A DNA stretch of 64,000 nucleotides. Source: Ophthalmolycus amberensis (taxonomy: Eukaryota; Chordata; Actinopteri; Perciformes; Zoarcidae). Under the pieces are notes generated by a model that was not told the origin of the DNA, ran no database searches, and was given only the letters and a program-made list of their open reading frames with translations. Shown piece after piece: positions 11,351 to 22,020 of the stretch (positions within the stretch are counted from its first letter, which is position 1; every line of letters begins with the position of its first letter). Location of the stretch: the NCBI GenBank assembly GCA_024529925.1, contig JAFEUB010000786.1, positions 1,120,001-1,184,000 on the forward strand, read 5' to 3'. The translations under genes and the position numbers were made by a program.

Positions 11351-12574
11351 CTACATGAAGGCCCCCCAGTGGCCCATCAGCAGGGCCATCAGGGAGCCGA
11401 TGACCACGATGATGCTGTTGTAGATTGGCCCGCTGGACGCTCCAGTGTAGTACCCCATGTCCCTGGAGCCCTCCGCCTCGTAGCCGGGCCAGCGGCCTGT
11501 TATGGGAAAATATGTCAGTCTTATGTTTTAGGGTTAAAGAATGTAGTCTTTAGAAGTGCAGGCCTCAAACACATTTCAGTAGATGATTCTATCACTTTCG
11601 AAAGCCAGATGGCTTGTTATCTGTTGTCTTGTTATCTGTTATCTTGTGAATTGTTTCTGTCTCTAAAGACGGATCACACAGAGGGTCTGGACCGGTATTT
11701 ACTTTGATTAGCACTAGAGGAAGGACATGACCCTTTTTAGACAACCTGATGTAGGATAATAAAACAGGCTTTTTCTATCTCTACAATACTGTGACTTAAC
11801 TTTCTCTCCAGGTCACGGTGACTTCAAAGGAAGCATCTGGCTGAATGCAAACAAAGGGATTGTAAACTGGCCATAAAAAGCGTCTTCAGGTTATCATGAA
11901 GACAGGATACTAAGCTTCAAAGGAAAACATCTGCTTTGACTGTTTTCTTTCTCTGTCCTCCTTGGATTATTCTTGTTTACGATCGAGATAACAGCATGCT
12001 GGCTGTCGGAGTATAAATGTACATGCATTTGACTATGTGGTCAGAGCATCTCTTACAGAGGACTGTGTTGTATCTGTGAGACTGTTTCTCTTGCCTGCAG
12101 GCAAATAAATGGACTATTATAACTTTAATCTTTCATCAAGACTCTGTTTCATTTGACATTGATAAGAAAACATTTTAAACTCTTCTCCCGACTATTCATA
12201 GAAATATTCTACAACAGGCCGTAGCCTCCACCGCCTCCGTATCCTCCGTATCCTCCATAACGCCCTCCATAACCACCTCCATATCCTCCACCGTATCCGG
12301 GGCGGCTCAGGGCAGACCTGATCATGGCTCCTCCTATGGCGCCTGCTGCAGCTGCCCCCGCTACTTTCCCCACACTGGAGCCACCGCTCTGGACCGGCCT
12401 GTGGCCTCCACCCCGGTCGAAGCCTCCACCTCGGCCGAAGCCTCCACCTCGGCCAAAGCCTCCTCGGCCGCCTCCGAAGCCTCCACGACCACGTGCCTCC
12501 GAGCTGGGTAACAGCGTGACGAGGAGCAGCAGGCAGAGAGCTGCTGTGAGGGGGACTTTATGCTGGACACACAT
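11351..12574 (-). pseudogene. sprnb: Shadoo-like gene copy A, split by a solo LTR
   Basis: The coding parts are 12217-12574 (ATG at 12572-12574: signal peptide, RGG-type repeats, hydrophobic core, GGY repeats) and 11351-11493 (C-terminal GPI-signal part, stop at 11351-11353). A 719-bp solo LTR at 11498-12216, with a 4-bp GGCC target duplication, separates them. Translation of the 5' part runs a few bases into the LTR and stops, so the product would lack the GPI signal. Small changes relative to copy C (for example an Arg in the core segment GGAMIRSAL) suggest relaxed constraint. The acceptor just upstream of the ATG (TTGTTCCAG) is kept. Confidence 0.85.
11498..12216 (+). mobile_element. Solo LTR of an endogenous retrovirus, inserted in Shadoo copy A
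   Basis: 719 bp starting TGTTATGGG and ending CTACAACA, flanked by GGCC on both sides (11494-11497 and 12217-12220). TATAAA at 12012-12017 and AATAAA at 12104-12109 give plus orientation, antisense to Shadoo. The corresponding place in unit C is uninterrupted coding sequence. The 3' end (TCATCAAGACTCTGTTT, then AAATATTC-ACAACA) resembles the LTR of the ERV at 15061-22473, so the two belong to related families. Confidence 0.9.
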
Positions 12575-13296
12575 TATTGTTTTATCCTGGAACAATAAGA
12601 CAAAGGAAACATTAGTAGGAGGAGGGAATGTGTCCCTTTTCTGTTTCTGTTGTTCTTGTTGCTGGACGGTGATGGACGAAGTCCACAGTAAACCAGAAAA
12701 CCACAGTACATCAATACCCGGTAATAACAATTCATTTAAAGAGACAGTTTCAAGCAAGAAGCACAACATGTTTCTCAGAGTTTCTAAAATAAAGACAATC
12801 ACAGGATAAAAAAAAAGCAGCATTAAAAAAGCTGCAGGAGGAAGAAAACAAAAATCATTATAAAACGTGTAAAAAAGAACATATACATAAATATACATGA
12901 AGAAAGGGTAAGCTGTCAATAAAAGATGTTATACAAAAAGATGCTAAGAAACAGCATCTGTAAATACCTTACTTTTCGGACTATAAACTGCTACTTTTTA
13001 CCCCACGCTTTGAGGCCTCGGCTTATAGTCCGGTGCGCTTTATATACGGATTTTTCCCTAGCTTTTCTCCGCCACAACAACAACCGCAACTTCCGGTTCC
13101 GGTCTAACAGCAGCAAGCCAGTTAGCCGTAAATGCTATTCAGAGCTATGAGCAGAGAAGATCAGCTTTTTCTCAAGTCTGCCAGTGGATCCTAACAGCTC
13201 GGAACAGTGTGACAGAATCCACCTTCACCAACGGGTTCTGAAAGTCTGGGATAGTACGAGATTAAGGGGACAGCGTAATGAGGACGACAACGCAAG

Positions 13297-13577
13297 CTCA
13301 GGGGCGGATTTGCCCCGGTTCATGATGTGGTGTGTTCAAGGACCCAAATGCAGACTCGTTTTTTCCAGTTTTTTTTTCCAGTTCTACAAAACTTGTTCTA
13401 CAAAACATTTATTTCTCTGACTCAAAAACACGCACACAAAAAAACTCTTGAACAAGTTTTGTAGAACAAGTTTTGTAGAACTGTAAAAAAAAACTGTAAA
13501 AAAAAAAATTTGGAAAAAACGAGTCTGCATTTGGGTCCTTGAACACACCACATCATGAACCGGGGCAAATCCGGGTT
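13297..13577. repeat. Fold-back hairpin (long inverted repeat)
   Basis: The stretch at 13297-13375 (GGCGGATTTGCCCCGG... ACGAGTTTT side) recurs inverted at about 13504-13570. The inner part (TTCTACAAAACTTGTTCTAC) recurs inverted at about 13455-13482. Together they could fold into a hairpin of roughly 100 bp stem around a short A/T-rich loop. Unit B has the same structure at about 30330-30595. Confidence 0.8.
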
Positions 13578-13602
13578 GACCCGCATTCAATGGAAACCCG
13601 CA

Positions 13603-15060
13603 GACAAGGAGATGAACAGGTGGAGGACACATGTGCCACCCGCATAGCCTAATCATTACAGCTGCTTAAACATTCATCTGTGAGCACACGATCATATGTG
13701 TTATCTACCCATCATAGATGTGTCTGTACACACAGTACATGTAGTCTGTCTGTCCTTTAAATCAAATACAATGGACGTAGAGGTGAAGAATTATACATAT
13801 AAACTTATGTCCTGGAATTTATCTTGTTTTCTCACTTTCTCTGTATTTCACACTTTCACACATTAAATAAAGACTGTTTTAAAGGATGTGTTGGCAACTT
13901 TAGCTCTTAAACAACACATCATTTACATTTCTTGTGGACCATCTTTGAAGGTAGCCTCTGCATTATTTTTGATTTTAACTAACACTCTGTGGATGGAAAA
14001 GTCAGTGCGTCATGTCTGTCCACCACTTTGGTCCAGACTGAAATATAGAATAGAAATATTGAATGGATTGCCATGAAATTACATGGTCATGGTCCCCAGA
14101 AGGTGAATCCTACTGACTTTCATCGGTTGCCAACATGTGGTTGACATTTTTTAGATTTGAGTGAAATATCTCAACAACTACTTGATGGATTAGTTGTGTA
14201 ATTGTGTGCAGATACTCATGGTGTTAATGAGTTTGCTGATCCTGACTTTTGCTGTAAATATTTCACTTATCCAGTGAAACATCTCAACAACAGCTGGACG
14301 GACATTGAGACATTCATGGTCCCCTGACAATATATCCAAATCAAGTTCCTCTAAGGGCATCATCAGATCAACACCCGTCCGGTGCTTTGTTGGGTTTATG
14401 ACCAGATACCTGCAAACACTAACTAAAATCAGCTGCATTTTGTGCTTAACGCGAATCAGCGAATGTTAGCATGTTAGCAGGCTGAAGCTCTGTGTGCCGC
14501 GTATTCCACCACAGAGAACATCCAGTCTGCATTAATTTTTCAATGTTGTATTATTGTTGGACCAGAGCACATTCAGCACCTCCGTAACATAACTCACCAA
14601 AGTATTAATACTTAAAGTCAGAGGGACATACCTGCCAAATAAACGTGGTATAAATGTCAGTTACAAGAGTACAAAAGATCATACCGTAGTGAAGACTGTG
14701 TGATGTTGTTGAGTCACCAGAGACAGCTGCAGAAGAGGAGGGAGAGAGAGAGAGAAAAAGATTAAGAGAGGTAGACTCTATGTATCCTCAGGTATTAGCA
14801 GTTTTGTCACTCAGGTGTCGGTATCAAACGCCTTTTCTTGCGAGTCTGACAGCGAACAGACGAGGAAGAATCGGGGGCGTTTAAAAGGAAGTGCTCCCCT
14901 TCCGTTGAATCACTTCCTCCTTTGCTCAGTCAGTCACACAGGAAACTGACACGGCCCTAAACTTCCTCAATTCAAGCAGCGCGGCTGTACTAACATGCAC
15001 ACCCAAACAAAGTTAGTTCGCGCGCACACACACACACACACACACACTTTACTTAACTAG
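13603..15060. repeat. Copy of a rassf2 5'-intron segment, left part (unit A)
   Basis: Matches 51128-52713 closely, starting at GACAAGGAGATGAAC. The match includes a GA-rich tract and a CA microsatellite that is short here (15025-15047). The ERV begins at 15061; CTAG at 15057-15060 is its target-site duplication. No gene is supported in it. Confidence 0.85.
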
Positions 15061-15513
15061 TGTAATGGTAAAAATGTTTTAACATGTCCTCATCATATTT
15101 TCTGTGTGATATGTTGCTGTTAGAAAATTCATTTGTACAGGCGTCTGGATGTCTGAACACATTGACATGTTTGTTCTGGTACAGAGGTCACTTTTCTATC
15201 TTATTCTATCAAATGACCGACGTGTTCTTTCTGCAATCAACTGCTTCTTGTTAGACTGAACATTTCTGCCTTAGTCTCCTGTGTGTTATCTGTCTCCTCT
15301 GTGCCTGAGTATATATACCTTGTTTTGATTCTGCGTCTCTAGAGCATATTCACAGTTCACTGCAATACGTGGTGGTGTTTTTGTGTTCTCTGTTTGCAAA
15401 CATTAAATTGACTTTTTGAAACTTTGATCATTCATCAAGATTCTGTTTTATGTTAAGCATTTTGGATAAAACCAACTTCACTCCCGAACTTGTCAAGGAA
15501 ATATTCCACAACA
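15061..15513 (+). repeat. 5' LTR of ERV copy A
   Basis: Begins TGTAATGG and ends CCACAACA. TATATA lies at 15310-15315 and ATTAAA near 15403. It is nearly identical to the 3' LTR. Confidence 0.92.
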
Positions 15514-15516
15514 ATT

Positions 15517-15534
15517 TGGCGTCACGAACAGGAT
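15517..15534 (+). promoter_or_regulatory. Primer binding site, tRNA-Ser type
   Basis: Three bases after the LTR, TGGCGTCACGAACAGGAT is complementary to the 3' end of vertebrate tRNA-Ser(CGA) as I remember it (…ATCCTGTTCGTGACG plus CCA), 18 of 18 positions. The next base mismatches. Confidence 0.65.
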
Positions 15535-16175
15535 ACGCTGACCGTCGGTCAGGCTCCAGAGGACCGTCCGGGGGAGAGGATCCTTCCCAGGAATATACAA
15601 CAAGTTTTCCTGTCTCATACCTCCTTAGACAAGAGAGAGGGAACCGGCGGAAACCGGGGAGACCTGATTGACGGCACGCGTATCCAACGAAAATAATTAA
15701 TTTCTACAAATCGGGTAAGAAGTTGAAATTCCAATTGTAAACAGTAAACATAAATCTGCAAAGACAGAAAACGTAGCAGACACAGATGAGTGATCAAGTA
15801 GTCATTATTATTTGGGGAATACAGCTGTTTTTGACATTTGTATGATTGTTTTATAAGTTGAACTTCATGTGACTCCACATAGGTTTCTGACGTATTAATT
15901 CATGTGATTTTGTGAGGGTATGTGAGCATTTCTCCTAAGAATAAAGAAACTCAAAAAGGTTTTTCTAGAGTTTTTCACCTAAGGATAAAATAAACTAAAA
16001 GAGGTTTTTCTGAAAGTTTTTCACCTATGAATAAAAAACGAGGGGTTTTACAGTTTTTTACCTAAGGATAAAAGAAACGAGGGTATGTGAGCATTTCTCC
16101 TAAGAATAAAGAAACTCAACTTTGCAGTGACGATTGCATTGTACTAAGTAGCGTCGACGTCCACACCAGAAGAAC
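15535..16175 (+). other. ERV leader with iterated repeats
   Basis: Untranslated leader. A 41-bp sequence at 15914-15954 recurs at 16079-16119. Between them, shorter units of the form TTTTTCACCTAAGGATAAA are iterated about three times. A possible splice donor (GGGTAAGAA) is near 15713. A packaging role is only a guess. Confidence 0.6.
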
Positions 16176-17819
16176 ATGGGTGGCAAAAATTCAAAATCAC
16201 CGGAACCAGAGGGTCCGATTGTTGATTTAATGCGGCAGAAACACGGGGAGTCATGTCTGGAATGCCTCCCATACTGGTCAAGGGAATTTGGGTTTCCAGA
16301 AAATGGATCATTAAGTTCCGCTAAACTTAAAATGTTACGAGGGGATTTAGAAATTTAAATGAAAGGAATGAAGAGTGGCAAAAAGGTTCGAGTTAAAGAT
16401 TTAGATATGATTGTGAAAAATCGGACTTGCCTGAATATATGGGAAAAAGAGTGTGAATATAGGGAGAGAAAACAGATGATGAAACAAATGACGTGTTTGA
16501 AAGAAGAAAAGAAAAGCGTGGACACACACGAGGACACTCCACACACACACACACGCTCAAATAACCCATTTCTTTTTTCTTCTTCCATGTATCCGAGCCT
16601 CACGGGTGCGGGCGGTCCGCTCCTCGACGTGTGTCCTCGACCTTCCCCGCAACCTGTCGTCCAACTCGACCCCAGACCTCAGCCTCCTCAGCCTCCTCCT
16701 TTCCCAGTCCACAGACCCATAGCCGCCCAGCCCGACACACGCCAGTAACACGAACGACAACAAGTGGCTGTATACAGTAACGCGGCGTACCAACAGGACC
16801 CAACTTCTCCATCTTCAGGCTCTGACCCATTCTCAGACCAGCCACAACATGGCTCTGCAGGACGCTCCGCTGACGTCCTCAGCACAAACACCCCCCCGAA
16901 TGTGAAACCTGAGGATGAATTCATTTTCAGTGCCCCGATGATTCAAGTACCAGGAGTGGACGGTACTCCAGGGCTCGTGTTCAGAGCCTGGACACAAACT
17001 GACATTCTGCAAGCCTCATCACATCTGCCAAACATCCACAACGGTACAGCGTTTGCAAAAGATTTCCTAATATTCTGTAAAGAATTCATGCCCACAGGTT
17101 CAGAGGTCCATAGACTGCTGGTCAAACATGTCGGCCCGACTGACTTCAGCAAAATCACAACTGTTGTCACCGGAAATGGCTGCGATTCCAGATTGATGAA
17201 ACTCGACTGGAGCGACAACACGAACGGACCCTACAGAACCTTCATCGAGGCTGTCTGCGCTGAGATCAACCTCAGATTTCCATCCAAAGTCAACATGGCT
17301 CTCATCAACTCCACCAAACAAGGTAAAACCGAAGATGTTACTTCCTATCATCAATGTTTAATGTCTGCATTCCAAACGCACAGCGGTCTTGAGGAGCCAG
17401 GTGACAAAACCATCATGACTGTGTGGGAGACACATCTCAAAAACGCCTTTGTCAACGGACTGTTGCCCGACATCAAAGGCGCCACCGAACGCTCTGTGAT
17501 CGGCCTAGAAGACGCCCGACTCGACGAAGTGGTAAAACATCCACGCCACAATTACAAAATGTTTAATGACAATCAGGCACGCCAGGACAAGCACAGCAAA
17601 CAAACTGGTGAAAAGGCTCAACTTGCCATGCTTCAAGCTGTCCAGCAGATGACGCTAGGCGCAGAGGGAGTTTCTCGCGAGACTCAACCCAACGAATGTT
17701 TCAACTGTGGCGAAACTGGTCATTGGTATAATGACTGTCCTCACCACGTGAACCAGGGAGATCCTCGTTTTCGAAACACGGGAGAGGAGGGGGGACGTGA
17801 CTCATCCGGCACCTACTGA
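16176..17819 (+). pseudogene. gag: ERV gag, two in-frame stops (copy A)
   Basis: One reading frame runs from ATG 16176 to TGA 17817-17819, interrupted by TAA at 16356-16358 and TAA at 16746-16748. The start MGGKNSK fits an N-myristoylation signal, usual for a matrix domain. A proline-rich stretch follows at about 16600-16740. The capsid-like region is 16900-17550, and there is one CCHC zinc knuckle (CFNCGETGHWYNDC) at 17697-17738, typical of nucleocapsid. Both ERV copies carry the same two stops, so the stops predate the duplication. The copies differ in a few gag residues (for example Cys/Arg near 17356). Confidence 0.85.
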
Positions 17820-18084
17820 CATGATGCGGGGGAGGGAGAGGACGCACGGACGGGGGGAGCGGCTTCCGGCCCCAGGCCTCTGATGCAGGGAAGTGATATG
17901 CACACACACATGCACGACACACTCAAACATACATTTGCTCGCAATGAAGATCTGCTTCGCACGCTCAGTGACACATGCAAACATACGGGCACGACACACT
18001 CAAACAATCATTCCTCCTTTCCCCTGACACACACACACACATACTGCAGAACAACAGGCCGCTCTCCTATGCGCCATTTCACAT

Positions 18085-20670
18085 TTGGAGCAACAGCACC
18101 TGCTCTCATCCCAACGACACACGAAACACACATATGCAATGTTTTCATCACAATCATTCAAAAACATGCCGACTATTAAAGTTGTTGTTGAGGGAAAGGA
18201 GTTAGAGTTTTTGGTAGATTCAGGGGCCACTCACTCTGTAATTCAACAGAAACATTTTCCTCATCAGAAGATGAGCGGGCGGTATGTTTATTCACAAGGG
18301 GCTTCTGGTTTGACAGTAACTGAAAAATTTAGCAGTCCAATGACGAGTGCGCACACTGACCTGACTGACGAAAAACCTGACATTAGAGTGAAACATTCGT
18401 TTTTACTTTCGCCACTCTGTCCCATTAATCTGATGGGCAGAGACCTGATGTGCGCTTATGGCATCTGTTTGACATCATCCCCTGACGGACTGAAAGTGAC
18501 TAGACACAGAGCCATACAACACATGATGCAGATGGCTGCTCCTGTTCCACTTCATGTTTATCAGTGGTGGATTCCTGTGAAGGAAGCCACACGACTTGTT
18601 CGAGAAGTTGACACTCGTGTCTCGCCTCATGCAGAACGCATGAATCCAGAACATCTCCACTGCACCTCCCATGTCTCTGAGGGTGCAGATGAATCCTACG
18701 AGGATACGTTTTTTGAAGGCATCAATGATGCGATTGTTTGTTCTACCTTGTTTTGGTCAACATACAAATCTGCTGTTTCTGTGTCTCTCTCTCCCACACA
18801 GAAAGAACTATTTCAAGTGGCAGACTCGTCTCCTCACATCTCGCTGTCCAAGGGTCGAACTGACCAATGGCGAGATCTGGGACCGTTCGTGGCACAATGC
18901 GAAGCGCTCACTGACTGGGAATCAACAAATGATCCACTCGTGTTACGCTCAAAGTCGACTGGGTACCATCGTGGTTTTTGTGTTCCCCTGACGGCAGCTT
19001 CACGTTCTGTCTATGTTTTTCATGAACATAACAACAAAGCTAAAACGTTCGTCTCTAACGCTGTCTCTATTTCTCCCGCTCTTGCCTCTGTTCCACAGAC
19101 ACTCTGGGCGGCGCACAAATATGACGTGGGTTTGATCAAGAACTGCCAACCGGTCGTCATTACTCCACGCTCTGACTTCCGACCACACAAACACCAATAT
19201 CCCCTGCGACAGGAGGCCATTGACGGTATTACACCAGTGTTTGAATCACTCCTGAAAGCAGGAGTGATCGTTCCATGTCCGGATTCGCCAGTACGAACAC
19301 CGATTTTTCCTGTGAAAAAGGTCAGAGACAAAGACAAACCCACTGAGTGGCGTTTTGTGCAGGATCTGAGAGCAGTAAACGCTTCAGTCCACGCACGCGC
19401 ACCGAATGTGCCTAATCCATATACTATTCTAGCTCAGATTCCACCTGACGCTAAATGGTTTTCTGTTGTTGACCTGTCAAATGCTTTTTTCAGTGTCCCA
19501 GTCGACAAAGATTCTCAATTTTGGTTCGCCTTTAACTTTAATGGGAAACCTTACACCTTCACACGGCTGTGTCAGGGGTATACAGAATCACCAACAATCT
19601 ACAATGACGCTCTTAGGGAAAGTTTAGAAAGTCTAACTCTCTCACCAGGCTCTGCCCTACTTCAGTATGTCGACGACTGCCTTATTGCAGCTCCTACTCA
19701 GGCACAGTGTCAGAAAGATACATTAAAGCTGCTACAGCACCTAGCACAGGAAGGCCACAAGGCCAGTCTCTCAAAGTTACAGTTTGTAACACAAAACGTT
19801 CATTTTCTTGGCCATGACATTTCAGGAGAAGGTAAGACTCTCTCCCCCAAAAGAATCGCTTCAATTGTTTCGTTGCCTCAACCTAACACTAAAAAACAGA
19901 TGATGTCCTTTCTAGGCATGTGTTCATACTGTCGGTCTTTCATACTTAACTACTCACAAATGGAACAGCCATTGTCATCTTTGATCCACGGTAAGAATCT
20001 CACAGCACATGAAAAAATAATTTGGACAAAAGAAGGCCATGACGCTTTCACACAAATGAAATGTGCTTTGCAAACTCCTCCTACTCTAGGGTTGCCAGTG
20101 CTGGCGCTGACTATCCACACTGACTCTCGTTACGCCTTCGGCGTTGTGCACGATTTTGGCGCTTTGTGGAAACATCGCAAATTCCTGAAGTCTGACGGTA
20201 AGCCTGTCCTTCATCACACTCTCATTGCTGAGCTGTTAGAGGCCATTCTTTTGCCTACAGCCATTGCAGTATGTAAGTGTGCAGCACACACTAATCAGAC
20301 TAATGACGTACCAACAGGAAATGCACGCGCAGACACGGCTGCCAAAGCTGCTGCTCGACATCCTGTCCCCATTTCCTCTGCTCTCGCATTTTCATGCGTG
20401 CAAGTTCCTTCTTCTCTTATAGCAATGCAAACTCTCTCCACTCCGGAAGAGCGACGGCTGTGGTCTAGTTCAGGTTGTATTTACACAGATGGACTTTGGG
20501 TGGGACCTGATGCTAAGCCATGTCTGCCTAAGCACTATTTCAATCATTATGCTAAGTTGACACATGGGTTTGACCACGTGTCAAAAGGAGGAATGTTGAG
20601 CGCATTAAATGAAACGTGGTTCACAAAGGGGTTCACCTCATATGCACAAAATTTTGTTCTGCATGTGTAA
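18085..20670 (+). pseudogene. pol: ERV protease-reverse transcriptase, RNase H truncated (copy A)
   Basis: The frame opens at 18028 and runs to TAA 20668-20670. The gag stop lies in another frame. The protease motif FLVDSGATHS is at about residues 43-52 counted from 18085, with a C-terminal GRDL block. RT blocks include RFVQDLRAVN, VVDLSNAFFSVPV and the catalytic YVDD (codons from 19666). Near residues 670-676 (about 20095-20115) the text passes directly from TPPTLGLP to TDSRYAFGVV. The RT connection and the first half of RNase H, with its first two acidic residues, are therefore absent. The later NARADTAAK block remains. The frame ends inside the integrase zinc-binding domain, so the gene is unlikely to be fully active. 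Copy B appears identical here. Confidence 0.88.
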
Positions 20671-21629
20671 CCTGTTCTACTCACAATGTAGGCAGGCCTG
20701 TAGCGGTGTCCAGCCAAGCTGCACATCCGCCTCCAACACGGCCCTTTCAACACATTATGATGGACTTTGTTGAGCTCTCTCCATCTGAAGGTAAGAAACA
20801 CTGTCTGGTGATGGTAGACATGTGGTCAAAGTGGGTTGAAGTTTTTCCATCAAGCAAACAGACCGCTGCAACAGTGGCAAAGGCATTGATTTCTGAAATC
20901 ATTCCTCGTTGGGGCATTCCTACTAAAATATCAAGCGACAATGGTTCTCATTTTGTAAACCAGGCCATTACAGAACTAAGCGCCTATTTGGGTATCGATT
21001 TAAGAACACACTGTGCTTACCATCCTGCCAGTGCTGGCGCTGTTGAACGAGAGAACGGTACCCTCAAAACAAAGTTAGCAAAATGTTGTGCTGACACTGG
21101 GTTACCATGGACAAAAGCCCTGCCTCTAGTGCTGATGTACATGCGTATGAGGAAACGAACGCGCAGCAATCTGAGTCCTTTTGAGATATTGTTTGGTTTT
21201 CCTCCTCATGTAGGCACAGAAGCACCCAAGGCACCGCTCCCATCAACCGCAATATGCGAACATGAAATGTTAACATATTGTGCACAACTGTCCTTTGCTC
21301 TATATAACATAAGACAACAGGTGGCAGCTGCCCTCCCGAGGCCAGCGGAGGGACCGCTCCACCAATTGAAAACCGGTGACTTCGTAGTGGTGAAAGATTT
21401 AAGGCGAAAGAACTGGAGAGCACAACGCTGGTTGGGCCCGTTCCAGATCCTCCTCATCACCCACACGGCAGTAAAGGTAGCTGAGAGAGCAACTTGGGTC
21501 CACGCGTCACACTGCAAAAAGGTTCCAGACCCAGGAGAAGCTTCAGGTGAGCAAACACCTGCCTCAAGTGTCAGCCAATCGGCACCACCGAAAGAACCAA
21601 CGGTGCCAACGCAGGAGGACAAGCAGTGA
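20616..21629 (+). pseudogene. ERV integrase, in the -1 frame relative to pol (copy A)
   Basis: The frame contains the CxxC half of the integrase zinc domain (CSACVTC). It then has a catalytic core with TRPFQHIMMDF, SDNGSHF and a downstream Glu in AGAVERENGTLK, fitting a D,D-35-E core. A C-terminal SH3-like domain follows (KTGDFVVVKDL… WLGPFQIL). It overlaps the end of the preceding frame, and a one-base shift near 20648 separates it from its own N-terminal HH part. Both copies share the shift. A short tail follows to 21629; no env comes after it. Confidence 0.85.
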
Positions 21630-22020
21630 TTCACGGACGGGATCACAACGGGCAGTGGCCGACAGACACTTGCGTGATCTGTGCTAACTGTCTACAACTC
21701 ATCTTCCAGGCCTTGAGGGAAACGAAGAGGAGAACAACTCTCTTCTTGCCAACATCTCAACGTGTTGCTCATATATCAGAGACTTTGTCTCACAAAAACA
21801 GCTTTTTGCAATATCAACTGTGTATTTGACTCATGTTTTTTTTTGTTTTTGTTTTATGTTTCTTTCATGATCTAGCTAGGAACAGACCTCTCAAGACAGA
21901 GGCAGAATAATCCTCTGGGGTCTGATGAGACAAAGGCAGTCGACCCTTTGTTCTCTAGTCAGTATTTTTACATTTTTTACTATGTTTAATTGTGGTTATG
22001 TTGTAACCAAAAGAGTGGAT
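21630..22020 (+). other. ERV region between integrase and 3' LTR, no env
   Basis: Only a 67-aa open frame without recognisable envelope features is present (21626-21829), followed by T-rich sequence. A purine run (AAAAGAGTGGAT) directly before the LTR at 22021 could be the polypurine tract. Confidence 0.55.

Noticed and set aside
12575..12919. N-terminal extension of the Shadoo frame with hydrophobic stretches (also at 29603-29947 and 41180-41524)
   Set aside because: It reads through an intron: a splice acceptor sits 12 bases before the signal-peptide ATG, and the extension has no domain support.
13888..14076. 62-aa frame repeated at 30895 and 51392
   Set aside because: Repeated only because the surrounding DNA is duplicated; no domain, and it is broken differently in the source copy.
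15900..16130. CRISPR-like iterated repeat in the ERV leader
   Set aside because: Repeats are imperfect, irregularly spaced and in a vertebrate retroelement; no array structure.
16355..17551. Several minus-strand frames across gag, and likewise across pol
   Set aside because: They are shadows of the ERV coding strand, with no signal or domain.
21626..21829. Possible env or accessory gene after integrase
   Set aside because: 67 residues with no signal peptide, membrane segment or cysteine pattern; too short for env.
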